Assembly (NCBI GenBank): GCA_021527695.1
Contig: JAKFAO010000001.1
Coordinates: forward strand, 2,170,001 to 2,234,000
DNA: 64,000 nucleotides
DNA from: Naematelia aurantialba
Lineage: Eukaryota; Basidiomycota; Tremellomycetes; Tremellales; Naemateliaceae
Reading direction: 5' to 3'
Below are positions 11,384 to 24,600 of this stretch, piece after piece (within the stretch, counting starts at the first letter, position 1; every line of letters begins with the position of its first letter). Both the position numbers and the translations under genes were made by a program. A model generated the notes under the pieces. The model was not told the origin of the DNA and searched no databases. It saw only the letters and a program-made list of their open reading frames with translations.

Positions 11384-14300
11384 ATGCCTCTGCTCTTTCC
11401 CAACCTCCGCATAACCCAGATTTTTGGGGGTTAGTCGCTTTACTTTCCATCTGCGAGTCGGACAAGCTGATGAGGTCCAACAAGCCAATACGGAAGTTGG
11501 GAAGACGCTGTTGACCACTGCCATCGTTCGAGCTACGGCATCGCGTTATTGTCGACAAAATTCGCCTCGCCGCAAGAGGGTGTTCTACCTCAAGCCCGTC
11601 AGTACCGGGCCAGACAGCGAGTCAGACGTCAGGTATGCGCCGCAACTGTCGTTGCGTCTGGTCAAGCTGCTAACTTAGGATAGCTATGTGCGACGACATG
11701 CAGGACCGTATTCGGATCTAATCGAAACGAGAAACCTGTATCAGTACCGCGAGCCCATGTCACCACACTTGGCAGCTCAGTTAGCGCCTGATCTGGTAAG
11801 TTGAGAGGGACGTGGCAAGCTAGCACACGCTGAGTGAGCCAGCCGTTCCCGAGTAGCAATGACGAGCTCGTACGAGGCGTGGAGTCATATACACATGGAT
11901 GCCTGACGGAGCTGGCTGGCCAGCGAGGAAGCCTCTTTGTTGAGACTGCAGGAGGTGAGCAGGTCGATGCGTATGCACAGGCGCCGGCTGAAGAGTTCAG
12001 GCGTACATTCTCCAGCTTTACATCCCCCTCATACTCAGTCTACATCGCTTCGGTCCCTGCTGCTGCCGTCCATTTTGATCGCATCGCCTCATCTGGGCGG
12101 TATATCGACCACACTAGCATCCTACGAGTCCCTCATATTGAGAGGGTACCATATCTCCGCCGTGCTGTGCCTGCATCAGCCATATTACCGAAACCACGAA
12201 TTTCTAGCAGACTACTTTGCAGAGCGCGGCGTCAGCTTCTGGACCATCGATTCCCCACCACAGAGACATGGGACGGCTGAAGAGGACGCTGTAAGGCTGG
12301 GGGAGTGGTATGCTGGTATCGATGGCAGACGGGACGGTGTTGGCGGAGTAGCAGCGTTTCTGGACGAAGAGCATGATGCCCGGATAGCAGAGCTCGAGGG
12401 GATGCCAAAAAGGACTCTTGACAGTGTCTGGTGGCCTTTCACACAGCACGGACTGGTGAGTGCGCTGCAAACATGGAGTAGGGTCTGATCGATGGCCTTA
12501 GATCAATAAGGAAGAGGACGTCATGGTAATCGACTCGGCGCATGGCGATCACTTTGACGCGTACTACTCCAAACCAGCTGCGCCATCTCCTCGCGGAACT
12601 GAATCGGCAGAGAGCGAGAGTTTACTGAAGCCCTACTTTGACGGATCGGCCTCCTGGTTCACGTGAGTTGACGTAATTCGTCTTGTATGCCTATATGCTG
12701 AGGCCTGCAGACAATCACATGGACATGCAGCGGAACCTTTAGCTCTAGCCGCTGCGCACGCGGCAGGTCGATACGGCCATGTCCTATTCCCGTCAGGCAC
12801 TCACGCACCAGCCCTCGAGCTGGCGGAAAAGCTCATCGAGACAGTCGGCAAAGATTGGGCTGCACGGGTCTTCTACTCTGACAATGGAAGTACAGCTATG
12901 GAGGTTGCGCTGAAAATGGCGATTCGGGCAGCTGGGCGGCGGTACGGCTGGCAAGGCGAGAAAGGCGCAGACGTGGGAGTTATCGGGCTCAGAGGCGGAT
13001 ACCACGGTGATACCGTAAGTGTCGAGATGAAGTCGGGGGGATATCGGACACGGAGCTCATGAGCGATAAGATAGGATCGATGGACGCGTCCGAGGCTTCG
13101 ACGTATAACACTGTTGTGGACTGGTATCGCGGTCGAGGACATTGGTTCTCTCCACCACAAGTGCACTTTGCCAATGGCAGGCCGACGATCTCGACGACGC
13201 CCCCAGACGAGTGGCCGGCCCTCCCGGCTTCGCTGTCGTCATCTGTCACACCAACGGCCAACGGGTGGAGGCTCTCGTTTGACTCTTTGGCGGATATCTA
13301 CGATCTTTCTGCCCGCACTGCATCGCCGTTGGCGGAGTACTACCGCGGTTATATCCGTTCAACCCTTGCTCGGCTGACGAAGGACGAGGGCCGACAATTC
13401 GGCGCGCTGGTAATGGAGCCGACCTGCCTGGGTGCGGCAGGGATGGTGTTTGTCGATCCGCTATTCCAGGCATGCATGATCGAGGTTGTCCGTGCGAGCT
13501 CGGACTTGTTCGGCGGATCCTCTGTGGGGTACGAGGAAGAAATGAGGCAGCTAGCTGTGAGGGACAACGCCAAGTGGCAAGGCCTGCCCGTCATCTTTGA
13601 CGAAGGTGAGCCTCTATCCCCTCTGCTCTCCGTTGAGACTGGAATGAGAGACAGCGAGCTTGAACTGAGTTGAATTCGCGTAGTGTTCTCTGGCCTCCAT
13701 CGATTCGGATACCACTCGGCAGCCTCCGTGCTCGGGCATACACCCGATATCTCCGCGTACGCCAAGATCCTCACAGGCGGTCTCCTGCCTCTGTCGGCCA
13801 CGCTGGCCTCGTCGTCGGTCTTTGAGTCTTTCCTGTCGGAGCGTAAAGTCGACGCCCTCCTCCACGGACACAGCTACACTGCGAACCCTGTCGGCTGTGC
13901 AGTTGCGCTCAAGGCGATCGAGATGGTCCAGGGGAAGAAGTGGGAGGCGGAACAGAGCATGTGGCGAGGGAAGGGCCGGTGGAGTTTCTGGAGCCCAGAG
14001 TTCCTCGAGCGAGTCAGTCGGCATCACGGCGTGAAGGGTGCGATGGGGATGGGCACGGTCATGGCCATCGAGCTGGACGATGCGACTGCAGGTGAGTTGC
14101 TCTGTCTCTATGCCGAGTGATACAGGCGAGTGAGAGTGCGAGTCAGGCAGAGTGAGAGTGAAAGTCAAGGCAGAGCGAAAGCGCCGAGTGACAAAGGCAG
14201 CGTGAAACTGGGCAATGATAGAGGCCGAGTGCAGGAGTGGCACTGGCACTGGCAGTGTGCTGACGCCACGCCCACTCTCCAGGCTACTCGTCCCACGCCG

Positions 14301-14506
14301 CACTCGACTTCCTGACGTCCCTCCGTAAGGAGGTCATCTACCCCTCAGACCCGGCGGCAGGACAGTTCGAGCCATTCCAAATCCACTCAAGACCGCTCGG
14401 TAACGTCGTATACGTCATCACTAGTCTGTTTACGCGGCCCGACGTGATGCGCGGCATGGAGGCGGCCATCGAGCGCAACCTCGCAGAACTGTCAAGTTCC
14501 GCGTGA
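11384..14506 (+). CDS. BIO3-BIO1: Bifunctional dethiobiotin synthetase / DAPA aminotransferase (BioD-BioA fusion)
   Basis: Catalyses two consecutive steps of biotin synthesis: SAM-dependent transamination of KAPA to DAPA, then carboxylation and ring closure to dethiobiotin. The N-terminal BioD part starts MPLLFPNLRITQIFG and, across the first intron, completes the P-loop GANTEVGKT; FYLKPVSTG and FVETAGG-VHSPA follow. After a linker comes the class III aminotransferase: RVFYSDNGSTAMEVALKMAI (cofactor phosphate region), GLRGGYHGDT, IFDEVFSGLHRFGYH (PLP-ring aspartate) and AYAKILTGGLLPL, whose lysine should form the Schiff base. HGHSYTANPVGCA and the terminal VYVITSLFTRPDVM complete the domain. 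Introns of about 50-150 nt split it, one inside IFDE-VFSG. Both active-site sets look intact. Fused BioDA genes are known in plants and some fungi. Confidence 0.92.
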
Positions 14507-14647
14507 GGGGATCCGCAGCGACAATGGATCGAGGATCATCCGAAAGGATGCTTTCGTATTGATGAAAGTAAAGAAAGTCTACTATCGTATCGAGTGGATT
14601 GGAGCGTTGCTACTGTGGCAATCAGACACCGCAAAAGGAGCTTTGAG

Positions 14648-14688
<41 letters not shown>

Positions 14689-15146
14689 CTGTCGCAACTC
14701 GAGTAGAGAGCATTGAGCATGGGAATTGGGAAAGGTAATTACCGCATGGATCCAGCAGCACAGAGACAATCGCATGGCATGCATTCTGATCGGGAGACAC
14801 AACTAATGGGGGTATGGCAATGCGTGGTATCTTGGCAATGATGAACGGCCGCGGACCTAACATGATTCTCTCTGATAATGAAGCTCAACTCTACTTGGTC
14901 ATCCGCTTGGCCACCTCGTCCACCTCTCTTTGGGCGATTCCGTTGGGCGCAGATCTCCGCAGATGCCTACATGATGCATCAGCGTCCGCGTCAGCATCAT
15001 CATAAGCATCGAAGCAGAACCCAAGTCGTCGCAGTGCGACGCTCTGCGCCTATCCCGATGAGATGGCTCGATGGTGCGACATAACGAGCGGTGTAACGAG
15101 CGGTGTAACGAGCATGTAACGAGGGGTTTCAGTGCGACGACGTGGC
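14507..15146. other. Convergent intergenic region with short tandem repeats
   Basis: About 640 bp between the 3' ends of the biotin gene and VPS16. It holds five copies of the 7-mer cgaacat (14651-14685) and three to four copies of aacgagcggtgt-like 12-mers (about 15082-15122). No gene is supported here. Confidence 0.65.
14651..14685. repeat. 7-bp tandem repeat (cgaacat, 5 copies)
   Basis: Perfect tandem array in the 3' flank of the biotin gene, flanked by a related gagcat and cgact. Confidence 0.9.
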
Positions 15147-18100
15147 TCACTCTAACTTTGCGCGGTCCCCGCGTTCTCTGGCAGACTCGGCCGCCTTGCC
15201 CCACTCCCCACATCGGACATACAAATCCGCCCTGTTCTTCGGGTCACAGCGCGGCACGAAAGACGCTGCGTGGGTCGGCTGTGGTGGACTGAGGGATAAC
15301 AGGTGCGTCTGGAGCCATTAGATCGTGGTCGGGCTCGGGAGGTCGCCGAGAGGACTACTAGCGTGGAGGGGCAGCGACGGGGAGGGAAGTTGGGACGGCG
15401 TAGGATGAGGACTAACGACAAAAGGTTCGTAGCCTATTGGGCTCTTTTTGCTCTTTGCAAATGCCTCGAGACCGTCCCAGTCCTTGGTCAACGCCAGAGC
15501 CTTGATCTTGATCCACCACCACCTGCGTCACACCCCAGTCAGCGTGCATTCATTCATTGCGCTTCGATCATTGCTCATCAGTGTAACAAACCCGACGCAC
15601 CGTTTATCAGAAACTTTCCAGTCTGCGCGTACCCTCTCTGCGCGCTTGCCGAGGCCCTCCACGAGCAACCTCGAGATCAGATCGTTCACGCTCAATCCCG
15701 CAAATGAAAATTTGTGGTCCAGTTCCCGCTCAAGTGCAAGCTCCAGCGACAAGAGCCGGTGGGCGTCATCTGTCATCTGCGAACGTGAGCTCACATTCCC
15801 AGATTCGCCAGCGCCAGATGTAGCTATACAGACAAAGTCTTGCTCACCTTTGACTCGAATACCCGGTCTTTACTCTCTCCAAAGTACTTTGCCGCCTGCC
15901 GCAAATGCTCTACCCGCTTGTCCGGATCCTGGGACGAGTTAGTCTAGGTCGATAAGCAAGAGGACACTCACACTTGAAGTACCAGCTTCCTCCATTTCCA
16001 AGCATGCGCTTTCTGTCCGCCGATCATCTTGATAGTAGAAGTCTCGCAACAACTGTCGATCGCCTTGCCTTGCGTAAACCTGCAACAGACGGACGGCTGG
16101 CGCAAGATTTGGCGAGATCGAATCATCCAGCAAGTGGAAGAAATCGCCTGGCGACATGGAAGATCGCAAATGCAAGATGACGTTGTAGACTACGATGTGA
16201 GTGAGTCAAGGTAATTGACCAGCTACGACTCGGTGCTCACCCAGATCAGAGTCTCCAGAGTCGATGGCTTTGACCAGTGCGATGTTGACCTCTTTCATCT
16301 GCAGTAAAAGTGGTACTTGCTGGGCGGCCCTCGGCTCATGGTCAAGCAGCTTTGCCCGTTCAGCCAGCTTCACTACGCGAATTCTCTGACACCTACCATC
16401 GTAGCGAGCTTTACTCGGCCTAGCTCAAAACTCTTCTTTGCAATCTCGGCATAGCTGACTCCCTTCTCTCCCTCCTTCTCGAATTTGTTCACAATGGCTT
16501 TGCAGATAGTCTCATCCTCACCGACGTCTTGACCTCGGGCGTGAGCAATCTTGGCAGATGCCCAGTGCTTCAGCACCGGATCTGGACGAAGGCCGAGATG
16601 CTGAGATATCCGCAACGCAAGTAGGTGGTGGTTTCGTGAGACCAATTGTGCGATCAGAAACGAGGGAGACGAAGCCACGTATCTGATTTTGTCAGCTGGA
16701 TTCCTAACTTCCATGCAGGCACTGACTGCTCGTAAGTGATAGGTATTCCAATCTCAAAGTGCCGCACGGCGTTCAGGACCTTGAGAGTCTGGCCCATAGA
16801 CACAAAATCGGTGGGATTGAAGAGGTCCATGAAGGCTCTTCCAAATTGTGCAGCCTATGATTGTCAGCGGGTAGATTTCGGGACAGATACGTACTTTCAT
16901 CAGGCGTCTCTGGTAATACACCTCAATCTCCCTTCCAGCAGCTTCTATACAGGTATCGACTGCACTGGGCAGGTCCGGGCGAATACTTCGAATCGACTCG
17001 TCCGCTTTCGGCGACTTCTTGTCAAAGTGGTCTAAAGCGTCGTACAGAATGGCCGCGGGATGAGACGAGCCAGGCTTGAATACTGCCAATGTCGGATCTG
17101 GAACCTTTTGCAGGAACTCGCACATTGTAGACGATATCAGGCGCAGGCCGTCAATCTCTCCGACCAAGAACGCGGAAGGATAGGTATAACTGTATCTGTG
17201 TCAGTGCTGATTTGCGCCCAGACAATGTTCTGATTAGTTCTTACTTTAGCGTCTCGCCGTGCGGGCTAACCACCACAACAGAGCTAGCCCACCCCAGAAC
17301 AACAGCATTATCGCCACACCATTGCACTACTTTGGGCACTCCACTACCTTCATTCTCCTGGTTACCACCGAATCCACTTATGTCCACTTCCGAGAAGTTC
17401 CGCGCAAAGTCCGATGACACCACCCATAATAAGCCAGTAGTCGTGATAAGCGCCAGAAATCGTCCGTTTGGTGACAGGACGATGTGCGAAAACGGTCCTC
17501 GCGTGATCCGTTGATCGATACGTTCTAATGCATCGAGCGTGACGATGGTCGATCCGGTCGATATCAGGATACCAATATGTCCGCTCTCCGACTGGTCGGG
17601 GGGTATTACAGCCCACGAGTGAGGAAGTTCCGAAAACCCTATGCAAGAATTCAGAGTCTGCTGATGATGCCCGGGATCCTCCTCACCACCGGCAGCTAGG
17701 GGGGTTGCTCTTCCTCCCTTCCAGCCTCTGACCTCCATGAACTGCAATGATCCAGTGAGAACCACAAAGCCTTCGTCGTGCCCTTTGGCGGAAACGATGC
17801 CTTGCTCATTCACCTCTCCACCAAGGGTGTACTGATTGAAACCTCGGGGATCTGACAAGTCATACAGCCTGTATATCCCTTCATCGGAAAGGACTACTAG
17901 TCCTCCAGAGGTGAAGTGAATGAGGATTGGAGGAGTCAGATCCCACTATCCTAGATGAGCTGCGGGCCGTAGAGAATGGAGCAACTCACACCCAATGTAG
18001 CGATGAGCACTCCCGACGAGGTATAGACATAGATTTTTGGCTTTCCAGCAGAGTGTTTTCCGAGAAGCATCACCTTGCGCTCGTCCCTCATCATGGCGAT

Positions 18101-18288
18101 GGCACCGCCGTTCTTATCGGCAGCGATGAGGTAGTCGGACAAGTCGCCAACCTCCCAGGACATGGTGTACAGCTCCTCCTTTCTGTAGAACACATTCTCA
18201 AGCGTATCCCACCTTGTAGCTGATCAGCGAGTGCCGTGGGTGGAACCAAGTGAGCTTACGTGGACGTGGGAGGCGGAGGAGCTGTCAT
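15147..18288 (-). CDS. VPS16: VPS16, core subunit of HOPS/CORVET tethering complexes
   Basis: Class C Vps protein needed for endosome-vacuole tethering and SNARE assembly. I start at 18288: MTAPPPPTS, spliced across a short intron to [20 protein letters not shown], a typical VPS16 opening. The Vps16_N beta-propeller region follows (for example [19 protein letters not shown]). The helical Vps16_C region includes [20 protein letters not shown] and ends in the conserved block [20 protein letters not shown], then [11 protein letters not shown], spliced to [20 protein letters not shown] and terminating in GDRAKLE. The exon joint after EPFV is the least certain; a small exon may be missing from my model. 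Convergent with the biotin gene and divergent from ATG2 across 351 bp. Confidence 0.92.
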
Positions 18289-18639
18289 GACTCGCCAGTG
18301 AACCCCCTTGCAGGCCTCATATATATATATGGGATGGGATGGACTCGAGTGCTCGAGGACTCTCCAGCCGCACGTCGTTGCAGCAGCCAGGCACCAAACC
18401 ACGTGGCTGCCTTTGTTGTCGGTGAGCACCGGTGGCGAGTCCGGCGGTCGGCATTCATCCTTTCCACCTTTCGACGTCGCCTAGACAGTCGTCCACTATT
18501 GGGGAACCTGTAGAACTCTGACTCGACATGGGCCTGCATCCCGACTAACGACCCTCACGGTCTCCATATAACGGTCTGCAGCCCTCGCACAACATCCTTC
18601 GCATCTACCGACGTCTGATGGTCCATCAACTGTGACACG
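18289..18639. promoter_or_regulatory. Divergent promoter region, VPS16 and ATG2
   Basis: 351 bp between start codons. A palindromic alternating run catatatatatatg lies at about 18318-18331, only some 30 bp upstream of the VPS16 ATG. It could act as a TATA element, but that distance is unusually short. Confidence 0.5.
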
Positions 18640-21600
18640 ATGGTCGCCATCCCGTCCTTCTTCAGCTTCTCCTGGTCGCTGCCATCTCTTCCATCCATAT
18701 CGCTTCCTGCAAACATCCAGCGCCGATTCCTCTCTTACGTGCTCAAGAGAGCATTGGGTCGCTTTGTTAGAGCTGGAGGACTGGATGTCGAGCGGATTCA
18801 GGCGCAAATCAGTGAAGGATGGGTGGAAATAGAAGGCTTGGAAGTGAACACCGAGGTGCGTAAACTTGTTCCAGCACTTTTGCCTCTCTAGACTGACTTG
18901 ATACGTACAGGAGGTCAACTTGCTCCTGCCGCCTAGCTTACCGCTGAACCTCAAGTCGGGGTCATTGTCCAAAGTGACTGCCCGTGTGCCGTTCCCGAAC
19001 CTGTGGTCGGACCCCTTGTCAATCACCCTTGACACTGTCTCCCTCGATTTCAATCTCTGCCCTACTTTGTCAAAAGGAAAGGCACCAGAGACGCCACCCG
19101 GCCCTCGAAGATTGCAACCTGAAGCTCGGCCATCACCGCTTAATCTCGCCAATTCTGTGACATCAGCAGCCGATGACTTCCTTCATGAAGAACTGGATGC
19201 GTACGAAGAGGCTGAATTAGATCAATCGATAAGACAATCTTTGATTCTCAGCAAAAATGACCCTTTTGCAAGGCAAGATGAAGTCCCGGGCGCTTTCCCT
19301 GGTCCCTCATCGGCATCTTCTCCTGGGCTTCCCATGTCGCCTGGTGTCGAAAGCACGACTGTCCTGGCTGGACTCGTGGAGAGGATCCTTGCAAGGCTGC
19401 AGTTCCGAGTCAAAAACATACGCGTACGAGTTCAGTACGAGCATGACAGATACGGAGCCGTTTTCGAATTCCGCGTGGGTGAAATCAGCTATGCAGACGA
19501 GACAAAGTCTGTCGCGGACGGTCTGCCGAAGCAAACAACTCGTGCAGTCAGGATATCCTCAGTTGAGGTGTATATGCTTTCGGCCCCTCAGCAAGCCACG
19601 CCCGCATCCGACAGTCCCGTCCGGCCTCGCTTCACCTCTACTACATCTCGCTCCTCCTCGAACTCGTCATGGTCCAGCTCAGAGTCGGATGCCGGCGCTG
19701 AATTATACATGAGTCAAGCTGTGGCAGATCTTCGGCAAAGCACGGCTACTAGTTTGGCGTCCGGAGCAAGCATATACCAGAGTGCTACAGGAGCGAGTGT
19801 ATATCACAGTGCTATAGGCGGCACCAGCGTGTATCGAAGTGCTCGGGGCGAAGCAGCCGGAGATGACATCGAAAATGCTCTTGAAGACGACGAGCACAGT
19901 CGATCAAGCACCCCGACACCATCCGCTAAACACGCCGAGCAAGAAACTCTTGTATTAAGCTTCGGTTCGGAAGACATCGTACTTCAAATGACCACGACTG
20001 CGCCTACGCCACCGATTGCTGGTCGACCATTGTTGGCTGCTGAGACACACCCCTCTGGGACTCAAGTCGTACATGCCCAGATCGCGACTGACTCAGCTGC
20101 GACTGTCTCTTCTGTTGATATACAGATGACTTGCGGCACGATTGGTATCCTTTTGTTACCCACGCAAATTATGTGCTTGACGGCCGCCCTCCAGAGTGTA
20201 ACACAACGAGCCTCGGCCGACCTACCCGGACAGTCAGTCGCTCCGGAGCCAAAGAAGGTTGTTCAACCTCAGATTCGCGCCACACTGCGGATGAAAGCGT
20301 TATTTGCCTGTAGCATATACGATATGGGCGCGGCAAAATCTCCTGCGTTAACAGCGTCTGCCGCTGCATTCTGGAACAAACCCAGCACAAGCAACATTCC
20401 CTTTGGTCACATCAAGGCCCGTGTGGAAGGTCTGGTTGGCTCGTATGCATCGGAAGGCTACATTTCCAAACCTTCAGGGAACCGAACATCACTTTCCAAG
20501 ACAACGTTGTCGCGCCCCGCAAGTCGAAGGAAATCCACATCTGCTCAGCTTGGTCCGCCGCCGCCAACGATCGTTGTCACATTGTCAGATGCATCGATAT
20601 TCGAGTATCTGTCGATCGAAGCTGGTGCCTCACGCGTGGGGGATGAGCCGCCTGGTGGTGCATTCCCAGTCCTTTTGTTCGATCACGGGCTGGCAAAGCA
20701 GTACGATATCGCGCCAGTCCGCTCCCCTCCGGTGCCGTCTAATTTGTCTCGCATCTCTGCGCCTTCTCCTGCTTTCCCAGAGTTTGAATGTGTCGACTGG
20801 CGGAATTCCGATCTTCAGAGAAAACAGGGAGGTGGCGAAAAAGCTTGGAAGGTCAAATCAAGGAGCCGGGGAGTGCTTAAAGGCATCTCAGGAACCGGGA
20901 CTGAAGAACCTAGCGGACCTGTGGTCTCCATCGTCAACTCGACGTCGAACGAGACAGGTTAGTGGCCAATTTGACGTACACTGATATTCTAGGCCTGGAG
21001 CTCCACCTAGCATCTTTACATGTTTTCTTAGACCTATCGCTCGTCGAGAGGCTTCTGCCGATGTTGCGATCGATTGCTCCGGTCTTCCACTCGCCTCAAC
21101 CGGTCAATGGCATTGTCCATAAGGGATCGATTGATCTTCCCTTGATGTCCCCGACCGATCGCACCAGTCAATTTGTGATTGATGATCTAGAAGCCCAGGC
21201 TTCAGAGCGAGCTGCTGAAAAGAATTCCATTCACCCTTCCACTTCATACAAAGCGAGATGCCCCTTGATTCGGTTGGACATACGCTGTCCTGCTCCCTTG
21301 AATCGACGGGGAAGCTGGGGAGCTGGCGCTCACCTTAGATCCGGTATCGTCACATTAGATATCCACGGCTTCGAAGCCAAGTCGCGCCCTCAGATTCGCC
21401 GGGAATTTGGCCGCCCCGCTATGGATTCAACTGGCAATGGTGCGACCACCACAATCGCTTGGCAGAAAATGATGTTCTTCTTCTGTAGGGTACCAGGTGA
21501 GTCCCCAGTCTAGACTCTCAGCATAAAAGCTCACCGACTGTTTAGACAAGCAAAATTCAGCATTCCTCGTAATCGGGCCGTTCGCGCCAGATCCTGGCGA

Positions 21601-24600
21601 TGACAGCAGAGGGGATGTTCTTCTGCCGACAGTCGGGATCAACGAGTCTGTCAATCCGACCACAAAGGCAAAAACTCAATCTGTCATCATACGGGTACCT
21701 TGTATCCAAGCCAAGATCCAGCAACGTGTTATCGAAGGGTTACAATTCTTCGCAGATGACATGACGCATTGGCTTGATGGAGCGTTTGGTGACGGATCAG
21801 CGCCTAAGCCGCGAGACGACTTGAAGATGATCGGAAGCCGATTTTTCGGAGCGAAGACTTCGTCTTCTGCGTCCAGCACAGCCGACGAGGATGATGAAGA
21901 TGATCATGCTGTGGCAACGGTGCTACAGGCGAGTATCAGCGAGGTCGATATAGCGCTGCATGTTCCACGACTAGCAGCGGACTCTGCCCGCCTCTTGAAC
22001 CTTCATGGCTCAGATGTCGACGTCAAGGTGGAAAGCAATCTCGCTGGGAAAAAGGAAACGACAGTCAGCGTTTCAGTGATGAATGCGGAATTCAGCGACA
22101 AGACAGATCCTGTAACACCGCTCAAGATTCTCGCGCGCACTACGCCGTTGTCCCTCGCCTTGAATACCCAACCACTGCTCGAGCTTCGCTTCTCGTCTCT
22201 CACGGACACTGATTCTGGGGCAAAGGAGACGGGCATCGATATAATTGGCTCTTCATTCACCGTTTTCGCGACGAAGGATTACGAATGGATCCGCGAGATA
22301 GCTACGTTTGCTAAAACCCCGGAAGGGGTATTCGAGGACGTCGTGCCAAGCGAGGTAACAAGAATCAAATTGCAGCTGTACGACACGTCTGTCCATGTTG
22401 CCGCTCCCAACCTTCGTGGAGCGGTGGTTGCTGTCTTTGTCAATCTAGAAGTGAAGACGGATGTTGTGAGCGATGCAGAAGAGAGTGGGGTCGACGTCCA
22501 TGCGGAAGGTATTCACATGCTGCTGATCGACGATACGGCAGCGGCGGCTCAGCTTTCACCCGGGCACAGAAGCTCACTAGATGCATGGAGGGTGAGTATA
22601 CGATATGATCCCAAGCTGACGGCCTCAGCGAGCAGGCTATGCGCCCTTCGTGGAAGCCGTGGTGTTGGAACTGCAGTTATCTAGGAGCCATATTGCATCC
22701 AAGGAGATCGTGGTATGTGTCTCACAGCAGGCATGGTCTCCGACTGATCTTCCCAGCTGGATGTCATACGGAACCAAGTCAGAATATCCGCGTGTGCCGA
22801 CTCTATAGCAACTTTTGGCCAACTGCTAGGGGACCTTTCCAAGTTGGCTCCTACTGGACAGACGTGAGTTACCTCTTTGATCTCGCGCTCTCCGAGAAGC
22901 TCCGCTCATCCGATGTAGGGCTCCCGAACGCGAGACTCCCGCATCCGCTCTAGCACAAAGCATTGACGTCTTTGGTAAGATCTTAGTTGATGTGGGAGCT
23001 ACGGCTTACCAGAACAGCGTCCGTCGACGAGAGCGCTTTCACACGGGTCCCGGAAATCATCTCTGGAGCAGATCTGATCGAAGACGATCTGCCGACGAAC
23101 CTCGATTATCTCGACCAGGCCACTCGTCATTTGAGAGACTCGGCGTCTGTGGACCGCGTGACTGGGGAAACACTACGGACATGGGAAGCTACAGGAGATT
23201 CATTCGGCAATATAGATGCCAAGCTCAGGTCAGAGGTTAATGGCGAGACTGTCAAGATCCTGATTGAGGAGGCGTTTGACCTCGAGGAGGACTACTGGGA
23301 CAATATGCCCCTTGTCAACAACGGCTTTGTCGATGAGTATGTGTTCACACTATGGTTGTGACGAGACAAGCTGAGATAAACTTAGTACGCGGGTCGGCAA
23401 CGTTCGAGTGCGGTTGCAAGACTGCTCTGTCCACGTCTTTCTGCACGATGGCTTCGATTGGCAGAAGACTCGCAAGGTCATTGAAGACGAGATCAAAGCT
23501 GTTCGTCGGCGTCTGGAGAAAATCCGACAGCTCCTTGCCGCTGGGCAAAAGGCAGATGAAAGTGTCGAGAGAACTGGCAGCATGCTGTTCAACTCTGTCT
23601 ACATTGGTCTCGATCAGAGTCGAGGGGATCTGGATTCTGCAGCGCTACTCGCAGCGATTGACGAGGAACTCGAGGAGCTTGGAGCCGATACTGCCAGTCA
23701 GAGTTCGTGGCAGACGAATTTCCCGCCAGCGACCGATCGGCCCACGCAGAAAAAGATTCGGTTGAAGGGTCGTCGACTGACGCGGTCCAAGAAAGCACAG
23801 ATCGAGTTCAGTCTGTCAGGTATAAAGGCGGACGTGGATTTCTTTTCTCCACTTGACGCAATGGCCAGTCGTGTGCACCTTACCGTCAAGGAGTTTGAGA
23901 TTCTTGACCATATCAAGACTTCGACGTGGAAGAAGTTTTTGACTGAGATGAAGGCGGATTCGCGAGGAAACGTTAGAGAGACGGACGCAGATATGGTCAG
24001 AGTAGAACTGGTGGCTGTTCGGCCTAGTCTGCCCATGACGACCGACCAGGAATTGAGACTGAGAGTGAGTATGGGTCTGGGTCTGGGAGTGAATGCGGCT
24101 TCTACTTGGACGCTCGACTGACACAAGACCTCCGTAGGCTAAGGTACTGCCCCTCCGACTACACATAGACCAGGACGCCCTGGACTTTCTCAAGCGATTC
24201 GGAAACTTTTCTGCTCCGATCCCCGACCTCCCTCCAGCCAAAGCTGTGGAATCACCGAAACGGGCCGACCAGGAGCCATTCTTCCAGCACGTGGAGATCT
24301 TCCCTATCGAGCTCAAGCTGGATTACAAGCCGAAGAGAGTTGACTTTGGGGCATTGAGGGAAGGAAAGACGAGCGAGTTGATGAATTTCTTCCACTTTGA
24401 TGGGGCAGAGATGACCTTGCGGCATATCACATTGTCTGGGGTGAGTTTCACGACGACGACTCGTCAATAACACGTTTCGCTGACCGTCACAGGTGACTGG
24501 AGTGACGCGTCTGTCGAATCTACTGCAAGATATCTGGACACCAGACGTCAAGGCCAACCAGCTCGCCGATGTCATCTCTGGGGTTTCGCCGATCCGATCG

